DNA from: Paraglaciecola polaris LMG 21857 | GTDB lineage: Bacteria > Pseudomonadota > Gammaproteobacteria > Enterobacterales > Alteromonadaceae | Length of the DNA: 64,000 nt | Direction: 5' to 3' | Assembly (NCBI RefSeq): GCF_000315055.1 | Contig: NZ_BAER01000024.1 | Span: 1-64,000 of the forward strand | Shown here: piece by piece, positions 10,094 through 18,235 of the stretch | Numbering within the stretch: position 1 is the first letter of the stretch | Layout: each line of letters begins with the position of its first letter | Notes under the pieces: generated by a model | What the model was told of the DNA's origin: nothing | The model's input: only the letters and a program-made list of their open reading frames with translations | Databases searched by the model: none | Translations under genes and position numbers: made by a program

Positions 10094-11116
10094 CTACTGG
10101 GCATTACACTCAACTAGCGCTTTCATACCTTGTGGGTTTCCATCCATACTGGCAAATGCATTACCTATGTCTGCTAGTGGACTAACAGAACTAATAAAGG
10201 GAGTAAGATCAATTTGGCCGCTAGCGATTAACTCGATAGCCCAGTCAAAATCTGCCGCTTCGTAAACCCGGGCACCTAATAGCTCAAGCTCTTTCCAGAA
10301 AAATTGGAATAGATCAATCGGCGGTTGTGTTGAGTGAATTGCTACCATGACAATGCGGCCGCGACGACCAGCAATTTGTGTCATGGCTTCAATGGCGGGC
10401 AATACGCCTGATACTTCAAATACCACGTCAGCCCCTTTTGTCCCGGTCCAATCATCTACATAGGCGGCTAAATCGGTATCCATTGGGTTGACTGATTTCA
10501 CCCCGAGTTCATCGGCAAAAGCTCGGCGACTTTCATTTGGTTCAGACACTAACACTTCAGCACCAACGCTTTTAGCAACGGCTGCGACTAATTGACCAAT
10601 GGGGCCTCCCCCTAAAATGACGGCTTTTTCACCGGCTTGTAAACGTGAACGACGTACATCATGGCAAGCAACCGACAAGGGCTCAATTAATGCGCCTTGT
10701 TTTAAATCAACTTTAGCCGGCAATTTGTGCAACGTGCGGGCTTTCACTGTCCAACTAGACTGGAACGCCCCAGGGGTATCAATGCCCATAAATTTAAGGT
10801 TTTGACAAATATGGGTCAGGCCAGCATCGCACGTTGGGCAATCACCACACCAATCAAGTGGACGTACAACCACTTTTTCTCCTACGGCAAAGCCGTTAAC
10901 GCCTTTGCCTATTTCGGCTACTACACCGGAAATTTCATGGCCTATGGTTTGTGGAATTGAAACACGTTTATCCATCACGCCATGGTAAATGTGCATATCG
11001 GTACCACAAATTCCCACATAACCAACATTTAGTCGAACTTCACCTTCCTGTGGAGCAATTGCATGCCCTTCGACGACTTTAAATGATTTATTACCAATAT
11101 ATTGAGCTGCGTACAT
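10094..11116 (-). CDS. Zinc-dependent alcohol dehydrogenase, probable 2-keto-3-deoxy-L-galactonate 5-dehydrogenase
   Basis: Medium-chain zinc dehydrogenase of 340 aa. Catalytic zinc ligands Cys37 (GICGTD) and His60-Glu61 (GHE), structural zinc cysteines 90, 93, 96 and 104 (CGDCPTCDAGLTHIC), and the nucleotide motif GGGPIGQL are all present. Relatives act on polyols and sugar acids. In the published AHG pathway a zinc dehydrogenase oxidises C5 of 2-keto-3-deoxy-L-galactonate before a second enzyme re-reduces it with the opposite stereochemistry to KDG. The pairing with the KduD-like gene downstream fits this. The exact substrate is inferred from context. It starts 9 bp after the cycloisomerase gene. 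Confidence 0.87.
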   Translation of the reverse strand: MYAAQYIGNKSFKVVEGHAIAPQEGEVRLNVGYVGICGTDMHIYHGVMDKRVSIPQTIGHEISGVVAEIGKGVNGFAVGEKVVVRPLDWCGDCPTCDAGLTHICQNLKFMGIDTPGAFQSSWTVKARTLHKLPAKVDLKQGALIEPLSVACHDVRRSRLQAGEKAVILGGGPIGQLVAAVAKSVGAEVLVSEPNESRRAFADELGVKSVNPMDTDLAAYVDDWTGTKGADVVFEVSGVLPAIEAMTQIAGRRGRIVMVAIHSTQPPIDLFQFFWKELELLGARVYEAADFDWAIELIASGQIDLTPFISSVSPLADIGNAFASMDGNPQGMKALVECNAQ

Positions 11117-11125
11117 GCGCGCCTC

Positions 11126-12262
11126 CTAGGAATGTTTAACTAAATAGGGAGTAAGTAACTCTGACTTAAATTCGACGCCCACTCCGGGGGTGCTAGGAGC
11201 GACGGCTTTACCGTTTTCAAGTTTCAGAGGGTGGGTGGTGTATCTATCTATAGGGAATGAATGCACTTCTAAGTAGCCTGCATTAGGCTGAGAGGCCATT
11301 AGGGATACGTGCAATTCATGCATACCGTGACTGCAAACAGGTAAATTGTTTGCATAAGCCATAGTGGCAACGGCTAACCAACCGGTTATGCCACCAATGT
11401 TTGATGCATCGGGTTGTAAAAAACCAAGTTTAGCCTGCGCAATTGCTTGGTTAAACTCGTATACAGTGTGCAGGTTTTCGCCCATGGCTAATGGAATGTT
11501 GATCTTGTCAGCTATGTGGGCAAATCCAGCATAGTCATCTGGAATAGTGGGCTCTTCAAACCAAGTGATATCGTATTGCTCAATGGCTTGGGCGAACTTG
11601 ATAGCCTTATTTACCGTCAGTGAATAGTTGGCGTCCACCATAAAGGTAGCATCTGGGCCAATAAGGTTACGGACCGCCGCGACTCTGGCGACGTCTTCAC
11701 GGTAATCTTCTTTGCCTACTTTAATTTTAACCGCTTGAAAACCGTTATCTAAGTAGCCTTGAATATTGCTAAGCAACTTTTCAGTTGAAAAGTTAAGGTC
11801 AATGCCACCTGCATAGCAATTAACTCGGTCACTGCAACCACCGGCTACCTTCCACAAGGGTTGTTTGAGCACTTTACAATGTATGTCCCACAGGGCGATA
11901 TCTACCGCAGAAATCGCAAAACTCACTAAGCCACCGCGGCCGATATAGTGCAGGTGATATTGCATTTCTTCCCATAAATGGGTGATACAGCTTGCATCTT
12001 TACCAAGTAGAAAAGGTGTTAACTCGTCATTTAATAACGAATAAATAGCGCGGCCACCTTTACCACCTGTGTAGGTATATCCCACACCTTGGGTGCCGTC
12101 GGCGCAGGTAATGGTGCATAAGATCAGCTCAAAATGAGTATGATCGCCGTGTTTCGCATCGTTCAACACTTCATCCAGAGGCACGTTAAATAATTCAACG
12201 TTAATTGACGTTATTTGTGAACGGTTCATGGCAGGTGTGTCTAATTTGGTGATGACACTCAT
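11126..12262 (-). CDS. 3,6-anhydro-L-galactonate cycloisomerase, enolase superfamily
   Basis: First gene of the catabolic operon. Enolase-superfamily (mandelate racemase group) protein of 378 aa. The metal ligands are Asp210 (MVDANYS), Glu236 (WFEEP) and Glu262 (AMGENLHT). Acid/base residues are Lys179 and Lys181 in VKIKVGK and His312 in SHGMHELHVS. The N-terminal capping domain segment DAKHGDHTHFELI...GYTYTGGKGG closely resembles, from memory, the characterised 3,6-anhydro-alpha-L-galactonate cycloisomerase of an agarolytic Vibrio (EC 5.5.1.25). It opens the anhydro ring to give 2-keto-3-deoxy-L-galactonate. This is the strongest single marker that the locus degrades AHG. An operator-like palindrome lies about 40 bp upstream. 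Confidence 0.92.
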   Translation of the reverse strand: MSVITKLDTPAMNRSQITSINVELFNVPLDEVLNDAKHGDHTHFELILCTITCADGTQGVGYTYTGGKGGRAIYSLLNDELTPFLLGKDASCITHLWEEMQYHLHYIGRGGLVSFAISAVDIALWDIHCKVLKQPLWKVAGGCSDRVNCYAGGIDLNFSTEKLLSNIQGYLDNGFQAVKIKVGKEDYREDVARVAAVRNLIGPDATFMVDANYSLTVNKAIKFAQAIEQYDITWFEEPTIPDDYAGFAHIADKINIPLAMGENLHTVYEFNQAIAQAKLGFLQPDASNIGGITGWLAVATMAYANNLPVCSHGMHELHVSLMASQPNAGYLEVHSFPIDRYTTHPLKLENGKAVAPSTPGVGVEFKSELLTPYLVKHS

Positions 12263-12303
12263 GATAATCCTGACTAGGTAAATTGATCGTGAATTAATTG
12301 TAC

Positions 12304-12315
12304 ATTGTTAACAAT
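12304..12315. promoter_or_regulatory. Operator-like palindrome O3 before the AHG operon
   Basis: Perfect 12-bp palindrome ATTGTTAACAAT followed by TAATTG, about 41 bp before the cycloisomerase start. Same core as O1 and O2; likely a repressor site over the operon promoter. Confidence 0.6.
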
Positions 12316-12353
12316 TAATTGCAAACCTAAATATTGATGTTATATATATGAAC

Positions 12354-12365
12354 ATTGTTAACTAA
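12354..12365. promoter_or_regulatory. Imperfect operator-like site O4 before the GntR gene
   Basis: ATTGTTAACTAA, two bases from the consensus palindrome ATTGTTAACAAT, 77 bp before the regulator ATG. It pairs with O3 in the divergent region and suggests autoregulation. Confidence 0.45.
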
Positions 12366-12442
12366 AAATATTTATCACAAGTAGATTTTTTCGTTTATTA
12401 TATGGCATAAAATAAAATACTGCTTTTTGGGAAGCTTACCTT

Positions 12443-13048
12443 ATGAAATCTAACAAAATTCTTTCCGTCAGAGAGTAAATCGCTGATGTACTCCGTTCTG
12501 ATATTATTTCAGGTGAACTCGAACCAAACAGCAAACTGAACGAGCAACAGCTAGCAGAAAGGTTTGGTACCTCTCGTGGTCCGATCAGAGACGTGCTTAT
12601 TAAGCTGACCAAAGAAGGTTTGTTGGTCAGTAAAGATAATGTGGGCTCGTCAGTGAGTAGTCCGTTGACCTCCGAATTACAAAAGCTAAGTATCGATATC
12701 CGGCGCAAAATTGAAGAGCATGCGGTTAAGCAGCTAGAAAATAATATTTCAGAAGCTGATCTTGCACGTATGGATGCCATTATCGATAAGATGCAGGAGC
12801 ATTTCGATAAAGAAGAATTTACCGAATTAACCAAGACCGATATTGAATTTCATAAATACTTTGTTGGTCTGGCGGGTGGAGAAGATTTAACTAACTTGTG
12901 GTACCCAGTGGTACTGAGAATGCGTATGAACTACCAACGGATCCGCAACTCACAAACTCTAGTCGACGAGCATCGTCATATTGTGGATGCACTGCGGAAA
13001 AACGATCTCAAATTGGCCATTTCAAGCATTCGTAAAAACATAAAATAA
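12443..13048 (+). pseudogene. GntR/FadR-type (FCD) regulator interrupted by a nonsense codon
   Basis: Regulator divergent from the AHG operon, broken near its start. From ATG 12443 eleven codons run to a TAA at 12476-12478, then the same frame stays open to 13048. Reading through gives SVRE-stop-IADVLRSDIISGELEPNSKLNEQQLAERFGTSRGPIRDVLIKLTKEGLL, a complete GntR winged helix, then an FCD effector domain with DIEFHKYFVGLAGG and DEHRHIVDALRKND. One base change (for example CAA or GAA to TAA) explains the lesion. No ATG, GTG or TTG occurs in frame between the stop and the GTG at 12593, which lies inside the HTH, so any restart product (about 151 aa) would lack the DNA-binding domain. FCD regulators typically sense small acids, so a sugar-acid intermediate would be the expected ligand. 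Confidence 0.87.
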
Positions 13049-13058
13049 CCTTATATAA

Positions 13059-13086
13059 AGCCGTTTTATACAAAACGGCTTTTTTT
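13059..13086 (+). terminator. Intrinsic terminator after the GntR gene
   Basis: AGCCGTTTT, ATAC loop, AAAACGGCT, then a run of six T. It starts 10 bp after the regulator stop codon and separates it from the receptor gene. Confidence 0.88.
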
Positions 13087-13478
13087 GTTCATTTCTACTT
13101 GCCTATGCATTTCTGTAGTCAATATCACTGGCTATTCAACAACGACACCTTTTTTTTACCATCAACGAACTTTTATTTAGTAATGTCAGTAAGTGTGACT
13201 TTAATTCTGCTCTAGTGTGGTGAGCATTCCCCTTTCTTAAGGGTAAATAAATTGCTATTTGTAATGGGGCTTTCGTTATATTCCAACTCACTTAAATTTA
13301 AATTTATTATTATAATTTACAATGTCTTAGCGTGTAAATTTAGCTGAAAACTTCTTTCAAACATCAAGCCAATAAAATGCAAAAAAACGACCTAGCGACT
13401 TAATTCCAGCCTTGATAATTGTAAAAATATTGTTGATTTAGTTTGACTTCACACTACAATTTTCATTATATTTTGTAG

Positions 13479-13490
13479 ATTGTTAACATT
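13479..13490. promoter_or_regulatory. Operator-like site O5 before the TonB-dependent receptor
   Basis: ATTGTTAACATT, one base from the palindrome of O1-O3, 89 bp before the receptor ATG. The rest of the 500-bp gap 13087-13579 is AT-rich promoter-like DNA in which I see no gene. Confidence 0.5.
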
Positions 13491-13579
13491 AAGGTTGATG
13501 ACAATATTGGTTTTGTCATGTGGTAGATGTGACTAGAACTTATTCTTTCTGAATATCCAATATCTTCGAGGTGCACGAA

Positions 13580-16354
13580 ATGAGTAACACAAAATTTAAA
13601 CTAAACGCCATATGTATGGCGATGTTAGTGTCGTCCGCTAGTGTCTACGCTCAGCAAACGCCAGCGAATGCTGACGAGAGTGATGTTGAAGTGATTAATG
13701 TCACAGGTATTCGCAGCGCATTAAGTAAGTCGGCATCCATTAAACAAGAATCATCTGGTGTGGTTGACGCTATTTCTGCTGAAGACATAGGTAAGTTGCC
13801 AGATACCAACTTAGCCGAATCATTACAACGCATTAGTGGTGTATCAATTGACCGAGCCAATAATGAAGGTAACAAGGTTACCGTACGCGGTTTCGGTCCA
13901 GATTTTAACTTGGTGACCTTAAATGGTCGTCAAATGCCAAATTCATGTGCATTGCAATCTGCGGGGGTCTCTCGTAGTTTTAACTTCCGGGAAATCGCGT
14001 CAGAAAGCGTGTCTGGGGTCTCGGTATTTAAAACCGGTAAAGCCAATGTTGCCTCAGGCGGCATCGGAGCCACCATTGATATCAGTACTGCAAAGCCGTT
14101 TGATTATGATGGATTTAAAGCATTTGCCAGTGCGAAAGGTGTATACGATACCAGTGTAGAAACCGGCAGTAATATCACCCCTGAAATCTCAGGTATGATC
14201 AGCCAAACCTTCGCCGATGGTAAATTTGGTGTGTTGTTATCAGCTTCTCACTCGGAGCGTGATAGCGGTCGTGATCGCGTTGGGACGTCATCAGGTTGGG
14301 TGCGCAACCGTGCTAACCCTGATGGTGTTGACGCCAGTGCAATCAATTCCACTAACAACCCAACTGGGGCTTATTGGGTACCTTGGACACCGGAAATCGA
14401 ACGCTTTGATACGGAACGTGAGCGTCAAAATGCGCAGTTGGTTTTACAGTTTGCACCCAACGATCGCATCGAAGCCACGCTTGATTACACCCTGTCACGT
14501 TTTGAAGAGACCAGCTATACCAACAAACAAGCATTTTGGTTTGATAACCCAACTGGGGTCGCCGATGAAAACGGTACCTTGGTGAATATCAGTAATGTTA
14601 ACGATGAATTAAATTTCTGGGCCTGGGAGCGTTACGAGAAAAAAGAAAACGATTCAATCGGTTTTAATCTTAAGTGGCAGGCAACAGAGGCATTAAATCT
14701 GTCTTTTGATATTCATGATTCAACGTCTCACTCAAATCCAGATGGGCAAACTGCTGAAACTCTAGCTAACTTGAAAAATCCACCGGGTTCAGTGAGCTTA
14801 ATTGCTGCTGATTTCAGTGGCGAAATCCCGTCGATTACTGTGGATGACTCTGGTTTACCGGGCGGTGCGTATAACCCTGACAATATTGTGTCTGATTTAT
14901 ACCAATTGCGCGGTTACGAGATGAAAAACAACATCAAGCAATACCAGTTTAATGGTAAGTGGGATAACCTCGAAGACGGCGCATTAGCCGCCATTAACTT
15001 TGGGGTAATGTACACCGATTATCAGGTTGATACGTATTTGTCTGAGCGCTTCTCTTTTGTGGATATTCCACTGGATGATTTGGGCTTAACGTTTTCGCCG
15101 TTGGGTAATTTCGCTGATCAGTTCTCGGGTGCCAGCAACTTGTTTCCCTTTATTCCCAAATATGATGCTAGTCGTTTTGTAGATATCGTCAAAGATCAAG
15201 GTTTGTTCCTTGCGCCTGATGTCACCACCAATGGGGTGAACGAAGAAACGACGGCCTTGTATGTCTCTTTTGACTTTAGAACTGAATTCAATCATTACCC
15301 CATAGATCTTAATGTGGGCGTTCGCTATGAAGACACTGACGTCAGTGCTTATTCAGTGCAACCAGGTATTATCGCGCTGAACTATCGGCACGCAGAAGAA
15401 TTACGCCCGTTCTTTGACACCACAGCCACGGCACAGGAGTTAGACGGCAGTTATACCCGTATATTGCCGAACCTAGATTTTAGTATGGAGTTAACAGAGG
15501 ATGTAAAAACGCGTTTCTCTTATAGCCGAACATTAGCCAGAGCGGGTATCAGTGCTATGTTCCCAGCTACGCGCATTGACGCACGTCCTGAAGGGCCATT
15601 TAATGCCTCTCAGGGGAACCCAAATCTGTTACCTATTACTTCTGATAACTTCGATATTTCACTTGAGTGGTATGACAACGACGGTAGCTACGCATCAGTT
15701 GGGTATTTTAAGAAATTCGTTGAAAACTTCATTGGTGCAGGCGTTGAACAACGTGCCATTAATGATGTTAACGGTAACCCATTACGTGACCCAAGTATTA
15801 ACCCACGTCCTGGATGTCCTGATTCATCTGATACGCCGAATCCTGACTGTTTAAGCCAAGCGTCTGACCCGATTGTGATGTTTGATGTGTCGACGCCAGA
15901 TAACCTACAAAATCGTGAAGTAGACGGTTGGGAATTTAATGCCCAGTATATGTTTGCGGATACCGGCTTTGGGGCCGTGGCTAACTACACCTTAGTTGAC
16001 AGTGATGAAGCATTTGACCCCTATGATTTCGATCAAACCATCGCTTTAACTGGTTTAAGTGATTCAGGTAACTTAGTGGGCTTTTATGAAAATGAAAAGC
16101 TACAAGTACGTGTAGCGTATAACTGGCGTGATGAGTTTTTGTTAGCACTGGGCACAGAGCCTACGTTTACCGAAGCTTATGGTCAGTGGGATCTCAGTGT
16201 TAATTACGAGATTAATGAAACCTTCACCGTGTATGTCGATGGTCTCAACTTAACGGATGAAACCGTGCGTCGTCACGGACGTTTCGACCAGCAGTTAATT
16301 TCTGCTGAGCAATACGGGCCGCGCTTCAGTTTTGGCATTAGCGGTAAATGGTAA
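13580..16354 (+). CDS. TonB-dependent receptor (Xanthomonas/Caulobacter type)
   Basis: Outer-membrane active transporter of 924 aa, probably for agaro-oligosaccharides. An N-terminal signal peptide ends near SSASVYAQQ. The TonB-box-like segment EVINVTGIRSAL and the plug domain AEDIGKLPDTNLAESLQRISGVSIDR...VTVRGFGPDFNLVTLNGRQMPN follow, and the C-terminal half is a beta-barrel ending in YGPRFSFGISGKW with the terminal aromatic. The start ATG 13580 has GAGGTG 6-7 bp upstream; the GTG at 13571 overlaps that site. The gene leads into the halogenase-like and SapC genes, a set that often accompanies glycan receptors in Alteromonadales. An operator-like site lies upstream, linking it to the catabolic operon. 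The substrate is inferred from context. Confidence 0.92.
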   Translation: MSNTKFKLNAICMAMLVSSASVYAQQTPANADESDVEVINVTGIRSALSKSASIKQESSGVVDAISAEDIGKLPDTNLAESLQRISGVSIDRANNEGNKVTVRGFGPDFNLVTLNGRQMPNSCALQSAGVSRSFNFREIASESVSGVSVFKTGKANVASGGIGATIDISTAKPFDYDGFKAFASAKGVYDTSVETGSNITPEISGMISQTFADGKFGVLLSASHSERDSGRDRVGTSSGWVRNRANPDGVDASAINSTNNPTGAYWVPWTPEIERFDTERERQNAQLVLQFAPNDRIEATLDYTLSRFEETSYTNKQAFWFDNPTGVADENGTLVNISNVNDELNFWAWERYEKKENDSIGFNLKWQATEALNLSFDIHDSTSHSNPDGQTAETLANLKNPPGSVSLIAADFSGEIPSITVDDSGLPGGAYNPDNIVSDLYQLRGYEMKNNIKQYQFNGKWDNLEDGALAAINFGVMYTDYQVDTYLSERFSFVDIPLDDLGLTFSPLGNFADQFSGASNLFPFIPKYDASRFVDIVKDQGLFLAPDVTTNGVNEETTALYVSFDFRTEFNHYPIDLNVGVRYEDTDVSAYSVQPGIIALNYRHAEELRPFFDTTATAQELDGSYTRILPNLDFSMELTEDVKTRFSYSRTLARAGISAMFPATRIDARPEGPFNASQGNPNLLPITSDNFDISLEWYDNDGSYASVGYFKKFVENFIGAGVEQRAINDVNGNPLRDPSINPRPGCPDSSDTPNPDCLSQASDPIVMFDVSTPDNLQNREVDGWEFNAQYMFADTGFGAVANYTLVDSDEAFDPYDFDQTIALTGLSDSGNLVGFYENEKLQVRVAYNWRDEFLLALGTEPTFTEAYGQWDLSVNYEINETFTVYVDGLNLTDETVRRHGRFDQQLISAEQYGPRFSFGISGKW

Positions 16355-16364
16355 ATCGCTCTGT

Positions 16365-16477
16365 CATCAACCTGGGGTTGCAATCCTAGGTTGATGGCGC
16401 TGTCGGTGAGCAGCGCAAATAGATAAAAACGTCAAACTAGCGAAAAATCCTTAACAGCCGCCACATTGAGCGGCTGT
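16365..16477 (+). other. Two inverted repeats after the TonB-dependent receptor
   Basis: A 9-bp stem (CATCAACCT / AGGTTGATG, 16365-16396) starts 10 bp after the receptor stop. A second 8-bp stem (ACAGCCGC / GCGGCTGT, 16454-16477) is followed by GTTATTT. Either may attenuate readthrough into the halogenase-like gene; neither has a strong T run. Confidence 0.45.
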
Positions 16478-16612
16478 GTTATTTAGGTCGATTATGCACG
16501 CTGCACCAATCGATAGAGGCAAAATGTCAGCAGTGTTATGGTTAACTGCGTTAGGGCGGCGAAATAAATATGCCCATGGCAAAGCAATACACAAACCTTG
16601 GGAGAGTGGTCA

Positions 16613-18166
16613 GTGACACACGCAATTCAGTCCATTGTTATCGTTGGCGGGGGGACCGCAGGTTGGATAACGGCAGGAACGTTGGCGGCCAAGCTTAAAA
16701 ATGAGCATGCTACGGGCTTTACCATTACATTAGTTGAGTCGCCGGATGTTAAACCCATCGGGGTTGGGGAGGGAACTTGGCCTACTATGCGCCGTACACT
16801 TAAAGCGATGGGCATAGGAGAAACCGACTTTATTCAACAATGTAATGTGTCATTTAAACAAGGGGCTAAATTCGCCAAGTGGGTCACGGGGGAGGAGGAT
16901 GACTTCTATTATCATCCTCTGGTACTGCCACAAGATTTTGATAGGACTAATTTGGCGCGTCATTGGGCATACGCGCCCAGCGGGCAGTCCTTTTCTCAAG
17001 CGGTCAGTCCACAGGAAACCGTGTGTGAATTAGGCTTAGCGCCTAAAGCTATTACGACAGCCGAATACGCGTCCATTATTAATTATGCCTATCATCTTGA
17101 TGCGGGGCTTTTTTCAGCCTTTTTGCAGCAACACTGCACCGATAAGCTTGGGGTGCGGCACATACTGGACAACGTTAGCCATATTAATTCGGCCTTGAAT
17201 GGCGATATTACCAGTGTAAGCACAGCGCAAAATGGAGACATCAAGGGGGATTTATTTATCGACTGCACTGGCTTTAAATCGCTGCTGTTAGGGGAGCATT
17301 TCAAGGTCGGTTTTAAATCCTGTAAAGACGTATTATTTGTCGATCAAGCTCTTGCCATACACGTACCTTATGATGACGAAAATGCACCTGTGGCATCCCA
17401 TACTATTTCCACCGGACAAAGCGCAGGTTGGGTGTGGGATATTGGCTTGCAAAATCGCCGTGGGGTAGGGCATGTTTATTCCAGTGCCCATACGAGTGAA
17501 GAGCGAGCTGGCGAAGAATTGCTGCATTATATTCGCCAAACAGGAGGCAGCGTCAACAGTGCGGATATTCGTAAAATTCCATTAAATCCAGGCCACAGAG
17601 AAAAGTTCTGGCAACGAAACTGCGTAGCCATTGGTTTGTCCGCAGGCTTTCTTGAGCCCCTTGAAGCATCATCTTTGCTGCTTGTCGAGATATCCGCCTC
17701 TATGATTGCAGAACAGTTTCCTGCCATGCGCGATGCAATGGACGTCATTGCCAAGCGGTTTAACCGCACGTTCTTGTATCGCTGGGAGCGCATAATCGAC
17801 TTTTTGAAACTGCACTACATGTTAACCCAACGCAATGATTCAGATTTTTGGATTGATAACCGCGACCCAGTAACGATCCCCCAAAGCCTGCAAGATCATC
17901 TAACCTTATGGCGCTATCAGCCACCTTGGCACAATGATTTTGAGGATGCGGTTGAAGTATTTCCTGCTGCAAGCTATCAATATGTATTGTACGGAATGGG
18001 GTTTTATACTCAGCACAGTGCATTAGGACTATCAGACGCTTATCAGCAAAAAGCTGTCAGTTTACGACACAAAAATAGTCAGCAGTGTGAGCAGATGCGC
18101 AGAAACTTGCCAACCAATCGGGCATTGTTAAACAAAATTCATCAGTATGGTTTACAAAAAGTGTAA
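16613..18166 (+). CDS. Flavin-dependent tryptophan halogenase family protein
   Basis: FAD-dependent protein of 517 aa. The dinucleotide fold GGGTAGW is at the N-terminus, with VGEGTWPT and the VSFKQGAKF segment containing the lysine region used by tryptophan halogenases. WVWDIGLQNRRGVGHVYSS corresponds to the WxWxIP region (IG replaces IP), and GFLEPLEASSL is the conserved C-terminal substrate/FAD motif. The GTG at 16613 has GGAGAG 7 bp upstream; a TTG at 16598 overlaps that site. Relatives next to TonB-dependent receptors and SapC in marine bacteria rarely have a known halogenated product, so the real substrate is unknown. A role in modifying or sensing something tied to glycan uptake is only inferred from linkage. 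Confidence 0.87.
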   Translation: MTHAIQSIVIVGGGTAGWITAGTLAAKLKNEHATGFTITLVESPDVKPIGVGEGTWPTMRRTLKAMGIGETDFIQQCNVSFKQGAKFAKWVTGEEDDFYYHPLVLPQDFDRTNLARHWAYAPSGQSFSQAVSPQETVCELGLAPKAITTAEYASIINYAYHLDAGLFSAFLQQHCTDKLGVRHILDNVSHINSALNGDITSVSTAQNGDIKGDLFIDCTGFKSLLLGEHFKVGFKSCKDVLFVDQALAIHVPYDDENAPVASHTISTGQSAGWVWDIGLQNRRGVGHVYSSAHTSEERAGEELLHYIRQTGGSVNSADIRKIPLNPGHREKFWQRNCVAIGLSAGFLEPLEASSLLLVEISASMIAEQFPAMRDAMDVIAKRFNRTFLYRWERIIDFLKLHYMLTQRNDSDFWIDNRDPVTIPQSLQDHLTLWRYQPPWHNDFEDAVEVFPAASYQYVLYGMGFYTQHSALGLSDAYQQKAVSLRHKNSQQCEQMRRNLPTNRALLNKIHQYGLQKV

Positions 18167-18235
18167 TAGGATAACCCCAGAATAAAGTTGCGTACGAAGG
18201 CGCAATAGCACCCATTAAAAAATAAGGAGGCGGCC

